NCBI RefSeq assembly: GCF_014650595.1
Contig: NZ_BMVG01000005.1
Coordinates: 1 to 64,000 of the forward strand
Direction: 5' to 3'
Length of the DNA: 64,000 nucleotides
Source: Streptomyces alanosinicus
Lineage (GTDB): Bacteria > Actinomycetota > Actinomycetes > Streptomycetales > Streptomycetaceae
The position numbers were made by a program, and so were the translations under genes. Below are positions 8,137 through 15,339 of the stretch, in pieces (positions within the stretch are counted from its first letter, which is position 1; every line of letters starts with the position of its first letter). The notes beneath the pieces are model-generated. The model saw nothing but the letters and a program-made list of their open reading frames with translations. It made no database searches and was not told where the DNA came from.

Positions 8137-8778
8137 CAGAGTCGCCTCCTCCACCGCCACGGTAGAGACAGGAAGACCCGAACACACCCCGATCAGCGTT
8201 GCCTCAGCTCACGTTCCCTTCAGAGGAGCCGCACCCGTCGCCGTTGGTCGTCCTTGGTCACTGTCGAGCGGCCTCGGACGGCACAGGATGCCGCGCCCGG
8301 CTGTTGGCGGACACCTTCGATGCTGTGCGTCTGAACCTCAGCCGACGGCAGGTAGCGACGATGGTGCGGACGTTGACCGACCGCGCAAGCGTATGTCTCG
8401 CTGCACCCCCACCGGCCTCAGCCACGCCCATAGCCCAGAGCAAGCAACGACAGCCCGCCGAGGGGCTGGTGGCCTGAGCCCTCAGGTGGGGAGGCCGCGA
8501 GCATTTGCGGCAGGTTGGGGTGCTCACCTGGGCTAACGACCGTTTCGCGCTCTCGTCAGGCCGAGACCTCTTCACCGTGATTCCCCGCTCGATCTGGTGC
8601 GGTCATGGTGCAGGACGCTGTACCCGTACCCGTACCCGTACCCGTACCCGTACCCGTACCCGTAGTCGGTGCGGTTGTGCCGCCACTGGACGGCATCCGG
8701 TCGTCGTAGCCGCCCTGCACCACTGTGACGCCGGCCTGCGCCGCCTTCTTGATGGCGTGCCGCCACCGCTCGGGCCGG
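8137..8778. other. Gene-poor stretch between decayed IS zone and Lrp gene
   Basis: No supportable gene in 642 bases. Several open frames exist on both strands but have no recognisable domain, and their starts lack ribosome sites. The one clear structure is a hexamer repeat at 8621-8662. This stretch marks the boundary between the damaged left part of the window and the intact genes to the right. Confidence 0.5.
8621..8662 (+). repeat. Seven tandem copies of TACCCG
   Basis: TACCCG repeats seven times without error. Read on the minus strand it encodes alternating Gly-Thr or Gly-Tyr depending on frame, but no convincing gene covers it. It lies about 115 bases past the end of the Lrp gene. Hexamer arrays of this kind can vary in copy number between strains. 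Confidence 0.95.
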
Positions 8779-9225
8779 TCAGCGGCCCAGCGCGCGCCGG
8801 GGCAGCGGCGAGGAGTACACGACGCTGGTGGTCACGGAGCCCAGCGCGCCGATCTTCCCGGAGATCTCCTCCAGATGAGCCATGGACCGCGCGGCGACCT
8901 TGATGACGAAGCAGTCGTCGCCCGTCACATGGTGCGCCTCCAGGATCTGGGGCGTCGCGGCCACCAGGTCGTGGAACGGCTTGTAGTTGCCGTTCGGGTA
9001 CCGCAGCCGTACGAACGCCAGGATCGGCAGGCCGAGCCGCTCGGGGTCGACGACCGCCGCGTACCCCTGGATCACGCCCGCCTCCTCCAGCCGCCGTACC
9101 CGCTCGGTGACGGCGCTCGGCGACATGGCGACGGCCCGCGCGAGCTCGGCGTAGCTGGACCGGCCCTCCCGCTGGAGCACCTCAAGAATGCGCCAGTCGG
9201 TGGCGTCCGGGGAATACACGGTCAT
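8779..9225 (-). CDS. Lrp/AsnC-family transcriptional regulator
   Basis: The 148-residue product has an N-terminal winged helix-turn-helix (SYAELARAVAMSPSAVTERV, residues about 21-40) and a C-terminal RAM ligand-binding domain (DPERLGLPILAFVRLRY, then HHVTGDDCFVIKVAARSM). This is the standard Lrp/AsnC layout and length; such proteins bind amino acids and control nearby genes. The frame is open upstream to 9330, but ATG 9225 starts exactly where family members begin (MTVYSPDATDWRIL). It is divergent from the rhodanese gene, with about 95 bases between starts, so it probably controls that gene and itself. Confidence 0.9.
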   Translation of the reverse strand: MTVYSPDATDWRILEVLQREGRSSYAELARAVAMSPSAVTERVRRLEEAGVIQGYAAVVDPERLGLPILAFVRLRYPNGNYKPFHDLVAATPQILEAHHVTGDDCFVIKVAARSMAHLEEISGKIGALGSVTTSVVYSSPLPRRALGR

Positions 9226-9319
9226 CACGGATGGATAGCAGGGAATCCCCCGTGCGATCAAGGGGTGTGCCGTGGATTCCGTCTTCAGCCGGGACGTCCC
9301 GCGCCCTAGATTCTCCATC

Positions 9320-9973
9320 ATGATCACCAAGATCTCGCAGACCCCGGTCCCGTCGCAGCCTCCGGTGCCGTCGCAGGCCCCTGCCCCCGCAGAAACCCCT
9401 GCCCCCGCGACCCCTGCCCCCGCACAGATCCCCGACCCCGCACAGATCCCCGACCTCGCACAGATCCCCGACCTCGCAGGGACCCCCGACCCGTCAAGGA
9501 CCCCCGTCCCCGCGCAGAACGCCGTCCTGCGCGTCGCCCCCGCCGCCCCCGCCGCGGCAGCCGCCTACTTCCGGGCGAGTCTGGCCTTCCACGCCGATGT
9601 CTCCGACGTGGCCACCGCGCTCGCCGCCGAGGGCGACCCCGGCTTCGTCGTCGTGGACACGCGCTCCACGCGGTCCTGGGACCAGGGCCATATCCCCGGC
9701 GCCGTCCACCTGCCCACCGCGCTCGTCGCCGAGCAGGCCGCACACCTCCTGGACCCGGCCGTGCCCGTGGTGACGTACTGCTGGGGGCCAGGCTGCAACG
9801 GAGCCACCCGCGCCGCCCTCGCCCTCGCCGAACTCGGCTACCGGGTCAAGGAGATGCTGGGCGGATTCGAGTACTGGGTCCGCGAGGGCTTCGCCTACGC
9901 CACCTGGCAGGGCCCGGCCCGCCGGGACGCCGACCCCCTCACGGCACCCGTCGAAGGCGAGTGCGGTTGCTGA
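9320..9973 (+). CDS. Rhodanese-domain protein with Pro-rich N-terminal repeats
   Basis: The C-terminal two thirds (about residues 70-200) is a single rhodanese domain: VVVDTRSTRSWDQGHIPGAV, then the active loop YCWGPGCNGATRAALAL with the catalytic Cys in CWGPGC, then LGGFEYWVREG. Residues about 8-65 are a proline-rich tract with degenerate repeats of AQIPDPAQIPDL type, encoded by near-identical 17-18 base units at 9420-9490. ATG 9320 is chosen for position; an in-frame ATG at 9272 would add 16 residues and lie within the divergent promoter region. Rhodaneses move sulfane sulfur, and pairing with an Lrp regulator is common in Streptomyces. The tract looks like a flexible linker, and I see no signal peptide. 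Confidence 0.8.
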   Translation: MITKISQTPVPSQPPVPSQAPAPAETPAPATPAPAQIPDPAQIPDLAQIPDLAGTPDPSRTPVPAQNAVLRVAPAAPAAAAAYFRASLAFHADVSDVATALAAEGDPGFVVVDTRSTRSWDQGHIPGAVHLPTALVAEQAAHLLDPAVPVVTYCWGPGCNGATRAALALAELGYRVKEMLGGFEYWVREGFAYATWQGPARRDADPLTAPVEGECGC

Positions 9974-10002
9974 CGCCCTGCCCCCGTGTAGGTTCTCTGC
10001 CC

Positions 10003-10518
10003 ATGGCTCGATACGCGGATCCAGGCGCGCTGGAGTGGGTGGAATCGGGCGGCGGCCCCCTGATAGCCGTACCGGAGACGGTGCTGCCGTTCTGGGCGGG
10101 CGCCGACAGCGAGGAACTGGACACCGACTACGACCGGGCGTGCGAGGTCGACGGGTACGTCGGCCTGCTGCCCGTCGGCGACAGCGCGGCCCTGGTGTTC
10201 GGCGACGAACCCGCCGCCACCTCCTACCTGCCGGACCACGCCACCTTCGTACGGTGGTCCGCCGCGCGCTCCGAGACGGAACTGCTCGCCTCGGTCCCCG
10301 CCGCCCTCACCACGGCGGTGTGGGGGAGCGAGGTGCACTGGCGGGTGCCCGGCCCTGTGCTGCTGTTCGACTCGGCCTGGCCGGGCCAGGCCGCCGGCCG
10401 CATCGAGCACCTCCGCGTACCGCTGGAGGCGGGCACGTACGCCGTACGGGCCGCGTATGTGCAGCCGGGACCGGAGACCTGGGCGGGGCTGGTGCGGCTC
10501 AGCCGGCTCCCGCACTGA
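10003..10518 (+). CDS. Imm21-family immunity protein (orphan)
   Basis: The 171-residue product opens MARYADPGALEWVESGGGPL and continues VPETVLPFWAGADSEELDTD and YDRACEVDGYVGLLPVGD, closely matching Imm21, a family of immunity proteins of polymorphic toxin systems. Members protect the cell against a cognate secreted toxin by binding it. The start was set at ATG 10003 because the family begins there; the frame is open to 9961. No toxin gene lies beside it: the neighbours are a rhodanese gene and a P450. It is therefore either an orphan that protects against foreign toxins or has been recruited to another role. Confidence 0.75.
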   Translation: MARYADPGALEWVESGGGPLIAVPETVLPFWAGADSEELDTDYDRACEVDGYVGLLPVGDSAALVFGDEPAATSYLPDHATFVRWSAARSETELLASVPAALTTAVWGSEVHWRVPGPVLLFDSAWPGQAAGRIEHLRVPLEAGTYAVRAAYVQPGPETWAGLVRLSRLPH

Positions 10519-10546
10519 ACCGGCGTCCGCCGCGGCATCACCCCGC

Positions 10547-11785
10547 TCAGCGCAGTCCGTCGAAGGCGATCTCCAGATGCCGGGGGCCGCGCAGCACCGC
10601 GTTCGGCCGGTACGGCGGCGGATCCTCGACCAGCCGCGGATTCTCCAGCCGCCGGGCCAGCTCGGACAGCGCGATCTGCGTCTCCAGCCGGGCCAGCGGA
10701 GCGCCGAAGCAGCTGTGGATGCCGCTGCCGAAACCGAGATGCTGGATGTCACCGCGGTCCGGGTCGAAGCGCTCGGGGTCCGTGAACCGCTCGGGGTCGC
10801 GGTTGCCCGCCGCCAGCATCAGCCAGATCCGCGCGCCCTTGGGGATGGTGACCCCGCGCACCTCGATGTCGGCGATACAGGTGCGCTGCGGCACGATCTG
10901 CACGGGCGGCTCATAGCGCAGCAACTCCTCCACGATCCGCACCGACAGACCCGGATCCCCGCGCAGCCGCTCCAGGACCTCCGGGTGCCGCAGCAACGTC
11001 AGCATGCCGTTGGTGATGAGGTTGACCGTCGTCTCATGACCGGCGATCAGCAGCAGCACCGCGGTGCTGAGCACCTCCATCATCGTCATGGAGCCGTCCG
11101 GGCCCTCGCTGTTGACCAGGTCGGACAGCAGATCCTCGCGCGGCTCCTTGGCCCGCTCCTCGACCAGCCCGGCCAGATACATCCCGAGCTGCATCCGCGC
11201 CTCCTGCGCCGCCTTCACGAAGTCGGCGTCCGGGTTCTCGCGCGTGTCCGGGTCCAGGCTCGCCACCAGCGGATCGACCCAGGCGCGGAACTTCGGCTCG
11301 TCGTCCCGGGGCACGCCGAGCAGCCGGCAGATCACCGTCACCGGGAAGGGGTAGGCGAACTCGTCGACCAGGTCGAACTGCCGCTTGTCCGCCAGGCCGT
11401 CGAACAGGCCGTTGACGATGGGGCCCAGCTCGCCGCGCATGTTCTCGATCCGGCGCGGCCGGTGCGGCGGCCCGAAGCCCTGGTTGGCGATACGCCTGAG
11501 CCGGTCGTGCTCCGGCGGGTCGAGCCGGATGAAGGACGGTGGCAGCCCTCCCGTCTCCTCCGCCTGGGCCAGCGCGTCGGTCCCTGCGGCGGCCAGGTTG
11601 GCGGCGTCGGAGCTGATCCGCGGATCGTGGAGCAGGGCCTCGATGTCCCAGTAGGAGCTGATGACGTACGGGCCGTCCTCCTCCTCGTGCAGCACCGGCG
11701 TCTTGCGTAGCTCCGCGTACAGCGGATACGGATTCGCGCGGTTGGCGAAGTCGGTGATCTGGCGGAACAGCGAGGCCTGCGTCAT
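10547..11785 (-). CDS. Cytochrome P450
   Basis: A 412-residue soluble bacterial P450. The I-helix oxygen-activation motif AGHETT is at 248-253, the ExxR motif in EELLR at 286-290, and the haem loop GFGSGIHSCFG at 351-361, with Cys359 as the thiolate ligand. All hallmark residues are intact. It is the last gene of an operon with ferredoxin reductase (34 bases upstream) and ferredoxin, forming a complete class I electron chain. The substrate cannot be read from sequence; no secondary-metabolite cluster genes lie next to it. Confidence 0.95.
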   Translation of the reverse strand: MTQASLFRQITDFANRANPYPLYAELRKTPVLHEEEDGPYVISSYWDIEALLHDPRISSDAANLAAAGTDALAQAEETGGLPPSFIRLDPPEHDRLRRIANQGFGPPHRPRRIENMRGELGPIVNGLFDGLADKRQFDLVDEFAYPFPVTVICRLLGVPRDDEPKFRAWVDPLVASLDPDTRENPDADFVKAAQEARMQLGMYLAGLVEERAKEPREDLLSDLVNSEGPDGSMTMMEVLSTAVLLLIAGHETTVNLITNGMLTLLRHPEVLERLRGDPGLSVRIVEELLRYEPPVQIVPQRTCIADIEVRGVTIPKGARIWLMLAAGNRDPERFTDPERFDPDRGDIQHLGFGSGIHSCFGAPLARLETQIALSELARRLENPRLVEDPPPYRPNAVLRGPRHLEIAFDGLR

Positions 11786-11818
11786 GACACGTCCTTGGAG
11801 CGTCGGGCCGGGCGGCGG

Positions 11819-13207
11819 TCAGTGCCGGGCGGGGTGGAAGACCAGCTGCTGGTCGGCCGGTGAGTAGCCGCTGAGGGTCACCATCGGACCGTGGGTCGGC
11901 AGGGACGGGTCGGGGAAGTCGGCGTCCATCGGCCGGCCCTCGGGACGCCGGTCCACCGTCGCGAACTCCACCGGGAACGGCGCGCCCCGCTCGATCTGCC
12001 GCTGGTAGAACTCCAGCCACCGGGTGTTGTCGAAGGTCACGGCGGCCACGATCCGGCCCTGGTGACCGTAGACGCCCGCGAACCGGCGCTCGGCCAGCGA
12101 CCCTTGCGTGATCATGAGCTGGTCGCCCATGGGCGGCACACCGACCGACTTGATGTTCACGCCGAACATCGAGGACCAGAAGGCGGGCATCCACAGGTGC
12201 GGGCGCCGCTCGGCGCCGTGGCAGATCATGTTGTGCGCGGCCGTCTCGGCCTGGGCGACGGCATTGCCCCAGTGCTCCAGCGAGAGGAACTGGTAGCCGA
12301 ACAGCGCGTGCGGGGACCGCGCGACATCCCCGGCGACGAACACGTCGTCGGTGACGATGCCACGGAAGTCGAAGGCCCGGCAGCCCGCGTCACAGGCGAT
12401 GCCCCGGGGCCCCGCGCCCAGCCCCGACCCGGCCAGCCAGTCGGTGTTGCGCTGCGAACCCAGCGAGACCACGACCACGTCGGCCTCGACGACGCTCTCG
12501 TCGGACAGATGGACGGCGCGCACCCGGCCGACCGGGTCCCCCTCCAGCGCGGTCACCATGACATGGGTACGCAGGTCCACGCCGTTCTCGGTCTGCAGAT
12601 CGGCGGCGACCGCGCCGATCACTCCGCCGAGCGCGCCCGCCAGCGGCGCACCCGCGCGCTCCGCCACGGTGACGGGGAGGCCCATCTCGCGGCAGGCCGA
12701 GGCGACCTCCGAACCGGCGAACCCGGCGCCGATCACGAACGCCCGGCGCGGACCCGCCTTCAGCCGCTGGTACAGACCGGCCGCGTCGTCCCGGGTCCGC
12801 AGCACGCAGACGCCGTCCAGTCGGGCCTCCTCCGGCTTCGGCCAGGGCCGGGCGCGGACGCCGGTCGCGATGAGCAGCCGGTCGTACTCCACCTCGTCCC
12901 CGTCGGCCAGCCTGACCCGATTGGCCATCAGATCCAGACCGCTCGCCGCGACGCCGAGGCGCCACTTGGCGTCGATCTCCCGGCGGTGCGGCAGCTCGGT
13001 GCGGTGCGCGGACGCCTTGCCCAGCAGGACGGACTTGGACAGCGGCGGCCGGTCGTACGGCTCGTACGGCTCGTCACCGATCAGGGTCAGCTCACCGGCG
13101 AAACCCTCCGCACGCAGCGTCTCGGCGGCCCGCAGGCCCGCCAGCGAGGCGCCGACGATCACGATCCGGCCCTCGCGCCTGAGCCAGTCGACATAGTCAG
13201 CGGGCAT
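11819..13207 (-). CDS. FAD-dependent ferredoxin reductase of the P450 system
   Basis: The 462-residue product has two dinucleotide-binding folds: an FAD motif near residue 20 (IVIVGASLAGLRAAETL) and an NAD(P)H motif near 165 (VIGAGFAGSEVASA). DRPPLSKSVLLGK is typical of putidaredoxin-reductase-like enzymes, and VFVAGDVARSP is the second FAD motif near 320. It should pass electrons from NAD(P)H to the adjacent ferredoxin. ATG 13207 overlaps the ferredoxin stop (ATGCCCGCTGA), so translation is probably coupled. The open frame extends upstream over the ferredoxin but only as a shadow. Confidence 0.9.
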   Translation of the reverse strand: MPADYVDWLRREGRIVIVGASLAGLRAAETLRAEGFAGELTLIGDEPYEPYDRPPLSKSVLLGKASAHRTELPHRREIDAKWRLGVAASGLDLMANRVRLADGDEVEYDRLLIATGVRARPWPKPEEARLDGVCVLRTRDDAAGLYQRLKAGPRRAFVIGAGFAGSEVASACREMGLPVTVAERAGAPLAGALGGVIGAVAADLQTENGVDLRTHVMVTALEGDPVGRVRAVHLSDESVVEADVVVVSLGSQRNTDWLAGSGLGAGPRGIACDAGCRAFDFRGIVTDDVFVAGDVARSPHALFGYQFLSLEHWGNAVAQAETAAHNMICHGAERRPHLWMPAFWSSMFGVNIKSVGVPPMGDQLMITQGSLAERRFAGVYGHQGRIVAAVTFDNTRWLEFYQRQIERGAPFPVEFATVDRRPEGRPMDADFPDPSLPTHGPMVTLSGYSPADQQLVFHPARH

Positions 13208-13442
13208 CGTGCGCCTCCTGGGCGGAGCCGGTGCCCTGCTCGCCCGTGCCGTCCAGCCCGTCCGCCGTGATCGCCTGCACCGGGCAGGCCGCGACCGCGC
13301 GGGCCAGCCGCTCGCGCTGTTCCTCGGGCGCGTGCGGGTTGTAGACCAATGACTCCTCGCCGTGCATCGCGAAGACATCGGGAGCGAGGAACGCGCACTG
13401 GGCGTACCCCTGGCATTTGTTGAGATCGACGACGAGACGCAT
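13197..13442 (-). CDS. Three-cysteine ferredoxin of the P450 system
   Basis: The 81-residue product begins MRLVVDLNKCQGYAQC and has Cys10, Cys16 and Cys53 (AACPVQAI). The second cluster-cysteine position, three residues after Cys10, is Tyr13, giving C-x2-Y-x2-C. That is the form of [3Fe-4S]-type ferredoxins serving actinobacterial P450s. The last 20 residues are a Gly/Glu-rich tail. ATG 13442 has a purine-rich ribosome site (GGGCGGAG). First gene of the ferredoxin-reductase-P450 operon. Confidence 0.9.
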   Translation of the reverse strand: MRLVVDLNKCQGYAQCAFLAPDVFAMHGEESLVYNPHAPEEQRERLARAVAACPVQAITADGLDGTGEQGTGSAQEAHDAR

Positions 13443-13600
13443 CGACGCTCCGCCCTTCCGGTGGCCAGGTCCGGTGCGCGCCGGTCGTTTCGCGCGGCAC
13501 TCCCGGACGGTGGTCATGTCCCGTGTGCCAGCATGAGCGCGACGGAGCAACATCGCCCGTCGGGAAACCCCCGTTCTGGCCGCCGGAGATCCGGCCGCCG

Positions 13601-14272
13601 TCACGCGTTCGCCGCGGTGCGGGGCCGGGCGCGGCCGGTCGCCAGGATGACGTAGACGCTGAGCACCAGCGACCAGGCGGGGAAGACCAGCTCCGACCAG
13701 GGCACACTGGACGCGACGACGAGCAGGGTGAGGGCGGTCAGCAGCCCCAGCAGCGACAGCCAGCGGGGCAGGACGCGCAGGCGGTGGCCGATCACCGACA
13801 TCGAGCAGGCGAAGACGGCCGCCATCCGCATGGCGTACTCCGTCATCAGCGTGTACCCGAGATGACGGCCGAAGTCCCAGGCGGCCGGCTGTGGTGCCGT
13901 ACCGGCGGGGTGCGCGACCGAGAGCACGGCAGCGGCCGCCGCCGCGGCGCCGAACAGGGTGGCGGTGAAGACGAGCCCGCTGCCGAGGAAGACGGTGGCC
14001 AGGAACCTGTCCTCGCCCTCACCGATGTGCGCCCGGACCGCGCCCACGAACCACAGGAAGAAGATGCCGGCGAACGGCACGAGCGCGAGGGCCGTGCGCA
14101 CCGCCTGACGGCGCGCGGAGTCCGTGAAGCCAGGGGCGGTGAGGGCGTCGGCGCCTTCGGGAATGCCCAGCCGCATCAGGACGATCGCCGCGGCCAGCAG
14201 CAGCGCGAACACGACGCCCGCCAGCCCGGCGGCCCGCGGTGTCTCCAGCACCTGCTCCGCCTTCTCCTGCAC
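13601..14272 (-). CDS. Integral membrane protein, six or so segments
   Basis: The 223-residue product is highly hydrophobic, with segments at about residues 15-35 (AGVVFALLLAAAIVLMRLG), 60-80 (ALALVPFAGIFFLWFVGAV), 90-120, 140-160, 170-190 and 195-215. I recognise no catalytic motif. The GTG at 14272 is chosen because GGAGGAGG lies upstream of it; the frame stays open to 14557 but turns Arg-rich. It lies 158 bases upstream of the ferredoxin on the same strand, so it need not belong to the P450 operon. Function unknown. Confidence 0.6.
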   Translation of the reverse strand: MQEKAEQVLETPRAAGLAGVVFALLLAAAIVLMRLGIPEGADALTAPGFTDSARRQAVRTALALVPFAGIFFLWFVGAVRAHIGEGEDRFLATVFLGSGLVFTATLFGAAAAAAAVLSVAHPAGTAPQPAAWDFGRHLGYTLMTEYAMRMAAVFACSMSVIGHRLRVLPRWLSLLGLLTALTLLVVASSVPWSELVFPAWSLVLSVYVILATGRARPRTAANA

Positions 14273-14450
14273 GCCGCCCCGCCTCCTCCGCGTCGCCCCC
14301 GGAGACCAGCAAGCCGCCACCCGCCCCCGCCCGCCACCGGGGCACGGCCGGACGGCCGAACGACGGGCGCCGTCGGGCCTGCCCTCCCGTCCCGCCCTCC
14401 CGTCCCGTTCCCTCGCGCCTCGCTCCTCCCGCCCCCTACGCTGACCGGCC

Positions 14451-15320
14451 GTGGCAGCTGACCCGTCTCCGGCCGTCGAGGATCTACGACGTGACACGGC
14501 CGTCGAGGATCTACGACGCGACCCGCTGCCCCTGCGCGGCCGTGCCGCCCTGGTCACCGGGGCCTCCCGGCGGGCCGGGATCGGACATGCCGTGGCCCGA
14601 CGGCTGGCCGCGTACGGGGCGAGCGTCTATCTGCACCATCATGTGGCGCACGACCAGGCCATGCCGTGGGGCGCAGACAGGATCGGGGCGGTCGCGGGTT
14701 CCGTGCGCGAGGCGCTGGGGGATCCCGGGGCGCGCGTCGTGGCGGGCCCCGGTGACCTGGCCGATCCCGCCGAACCGGCCCGGCTGGTCGACACCGTCGT
14801 GCGTGAGTTCGGCCGCCTCGACATCCTCGTCGCCAACCACGCCCTCAGCGGCTCGGACGGCACCCTGGACGAGATCGACGCGGCGATGCTCGACGCACAC
14901 TGGGCGGTCGACACCCGCTCGGTGCTGCTGCTCGTCCAGGCCTACGCCCGTGCACGCGCCGTACGGCCGGCCGCCGGCCCCGGTGGGCGCGTCGTGCTGA
15001 TGACCTCGGGGCAGGACATGGCCGGCGGTATGCCGGGCGAGATCGCCTACGCCCTCCAGAAGGGCGCCCTCGCCTCGGTCACCCGTTCCCTGGCCGGCAC
15101 CCTCGCCGTACTCGGCGTCACGGTGAACGCCGTCAACCCCGGGCCGGTGGACACCGGTTACGCCACCGGCGAGGCCCACGCGGCCGTGGCCGCGCGCTTC
15201 CCCGGCGGCCGCTGGGGCCTCCCCGACGATCCGGCCCGTCTCATCGCCTGGCTGGCCACCGACGAGGCCGGGTGGATCACCGGGGAGGTCATCAACTCGG
15301 AAGGCGGCTTCCGGCGCTGA
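14451..15320 (+). CDS. Short-chain dehydrogenase/reductase
   Basis: The 289-residue product is a classical SDR. The cofactor motif ALVTGASRRAGIGHAVARRL is near residues 34-53, the NNAG-equivalent is VANHALSG, the catalytic Ser is in VVLMTSGQ and the catalytic Tyr/Lys pair is in YALQK. VNPGPVDTGYATGE follows the active site as usual. The GTG start at 14451 is weakly supported. The first 27 residues include a perfect-looking repeat (AVEDLRRDT then AVEDLRRDP) from a 27-bp duplication, outside the fold. Many relatives act as 3-oxoacyl-ACP reductases; the substrate here is unknown. Confidence 0.9.
   Translation: MAADPSPAVEDLRRDTAVEDLRRDPLPLRGRAALVTGASRRAGIGHAVARRLAAYGASVYLHHHVAHDQAMPWGADRIGAVAGSVREALGDPGARVVAGPGDLADPAEPARLVDTVVREFGRLDILVANHALSGSDGTLDEIDAAMLDAHWAVDTRSVLLLVQAYARARAVRPAAGPGGRVVLMTSGQDMAGGMPGEIAYALQKGALASVTRSLAGTLAVLGVTVNAVNPGPVDTGYATGEAHAAVAARFPGGRWGLPDDPARLIAWLATDEAGWITGEVINSEGGFRR
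14467..14520 (+). repeat. 27-bp tandem duplication in the SDR N-terminus
   Basis: Two adjacent copies of a 27-base unit beginning CCGTCGAGGATCTACGACG encode AVEDLRRD twice. The copies differ at only a few bases, so the duplication is recent, and it keeps the reading frame. Confidence 0.85.
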
Positions 15321-15339
15321 CGCCGGGGCCGCCTCGCCG

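Noticed and set aside
8572..8766. Minus-strand frame across the TACCCG repeat giving Gly-Tyr or Gly-Thr runs, with AIKKAAQAGVTVV upstream in one frame
   Set aside because: A stretch resembling a subtilase strand is too short to assign, there is no ribosome site, and codon use is inconsistent along the frame.
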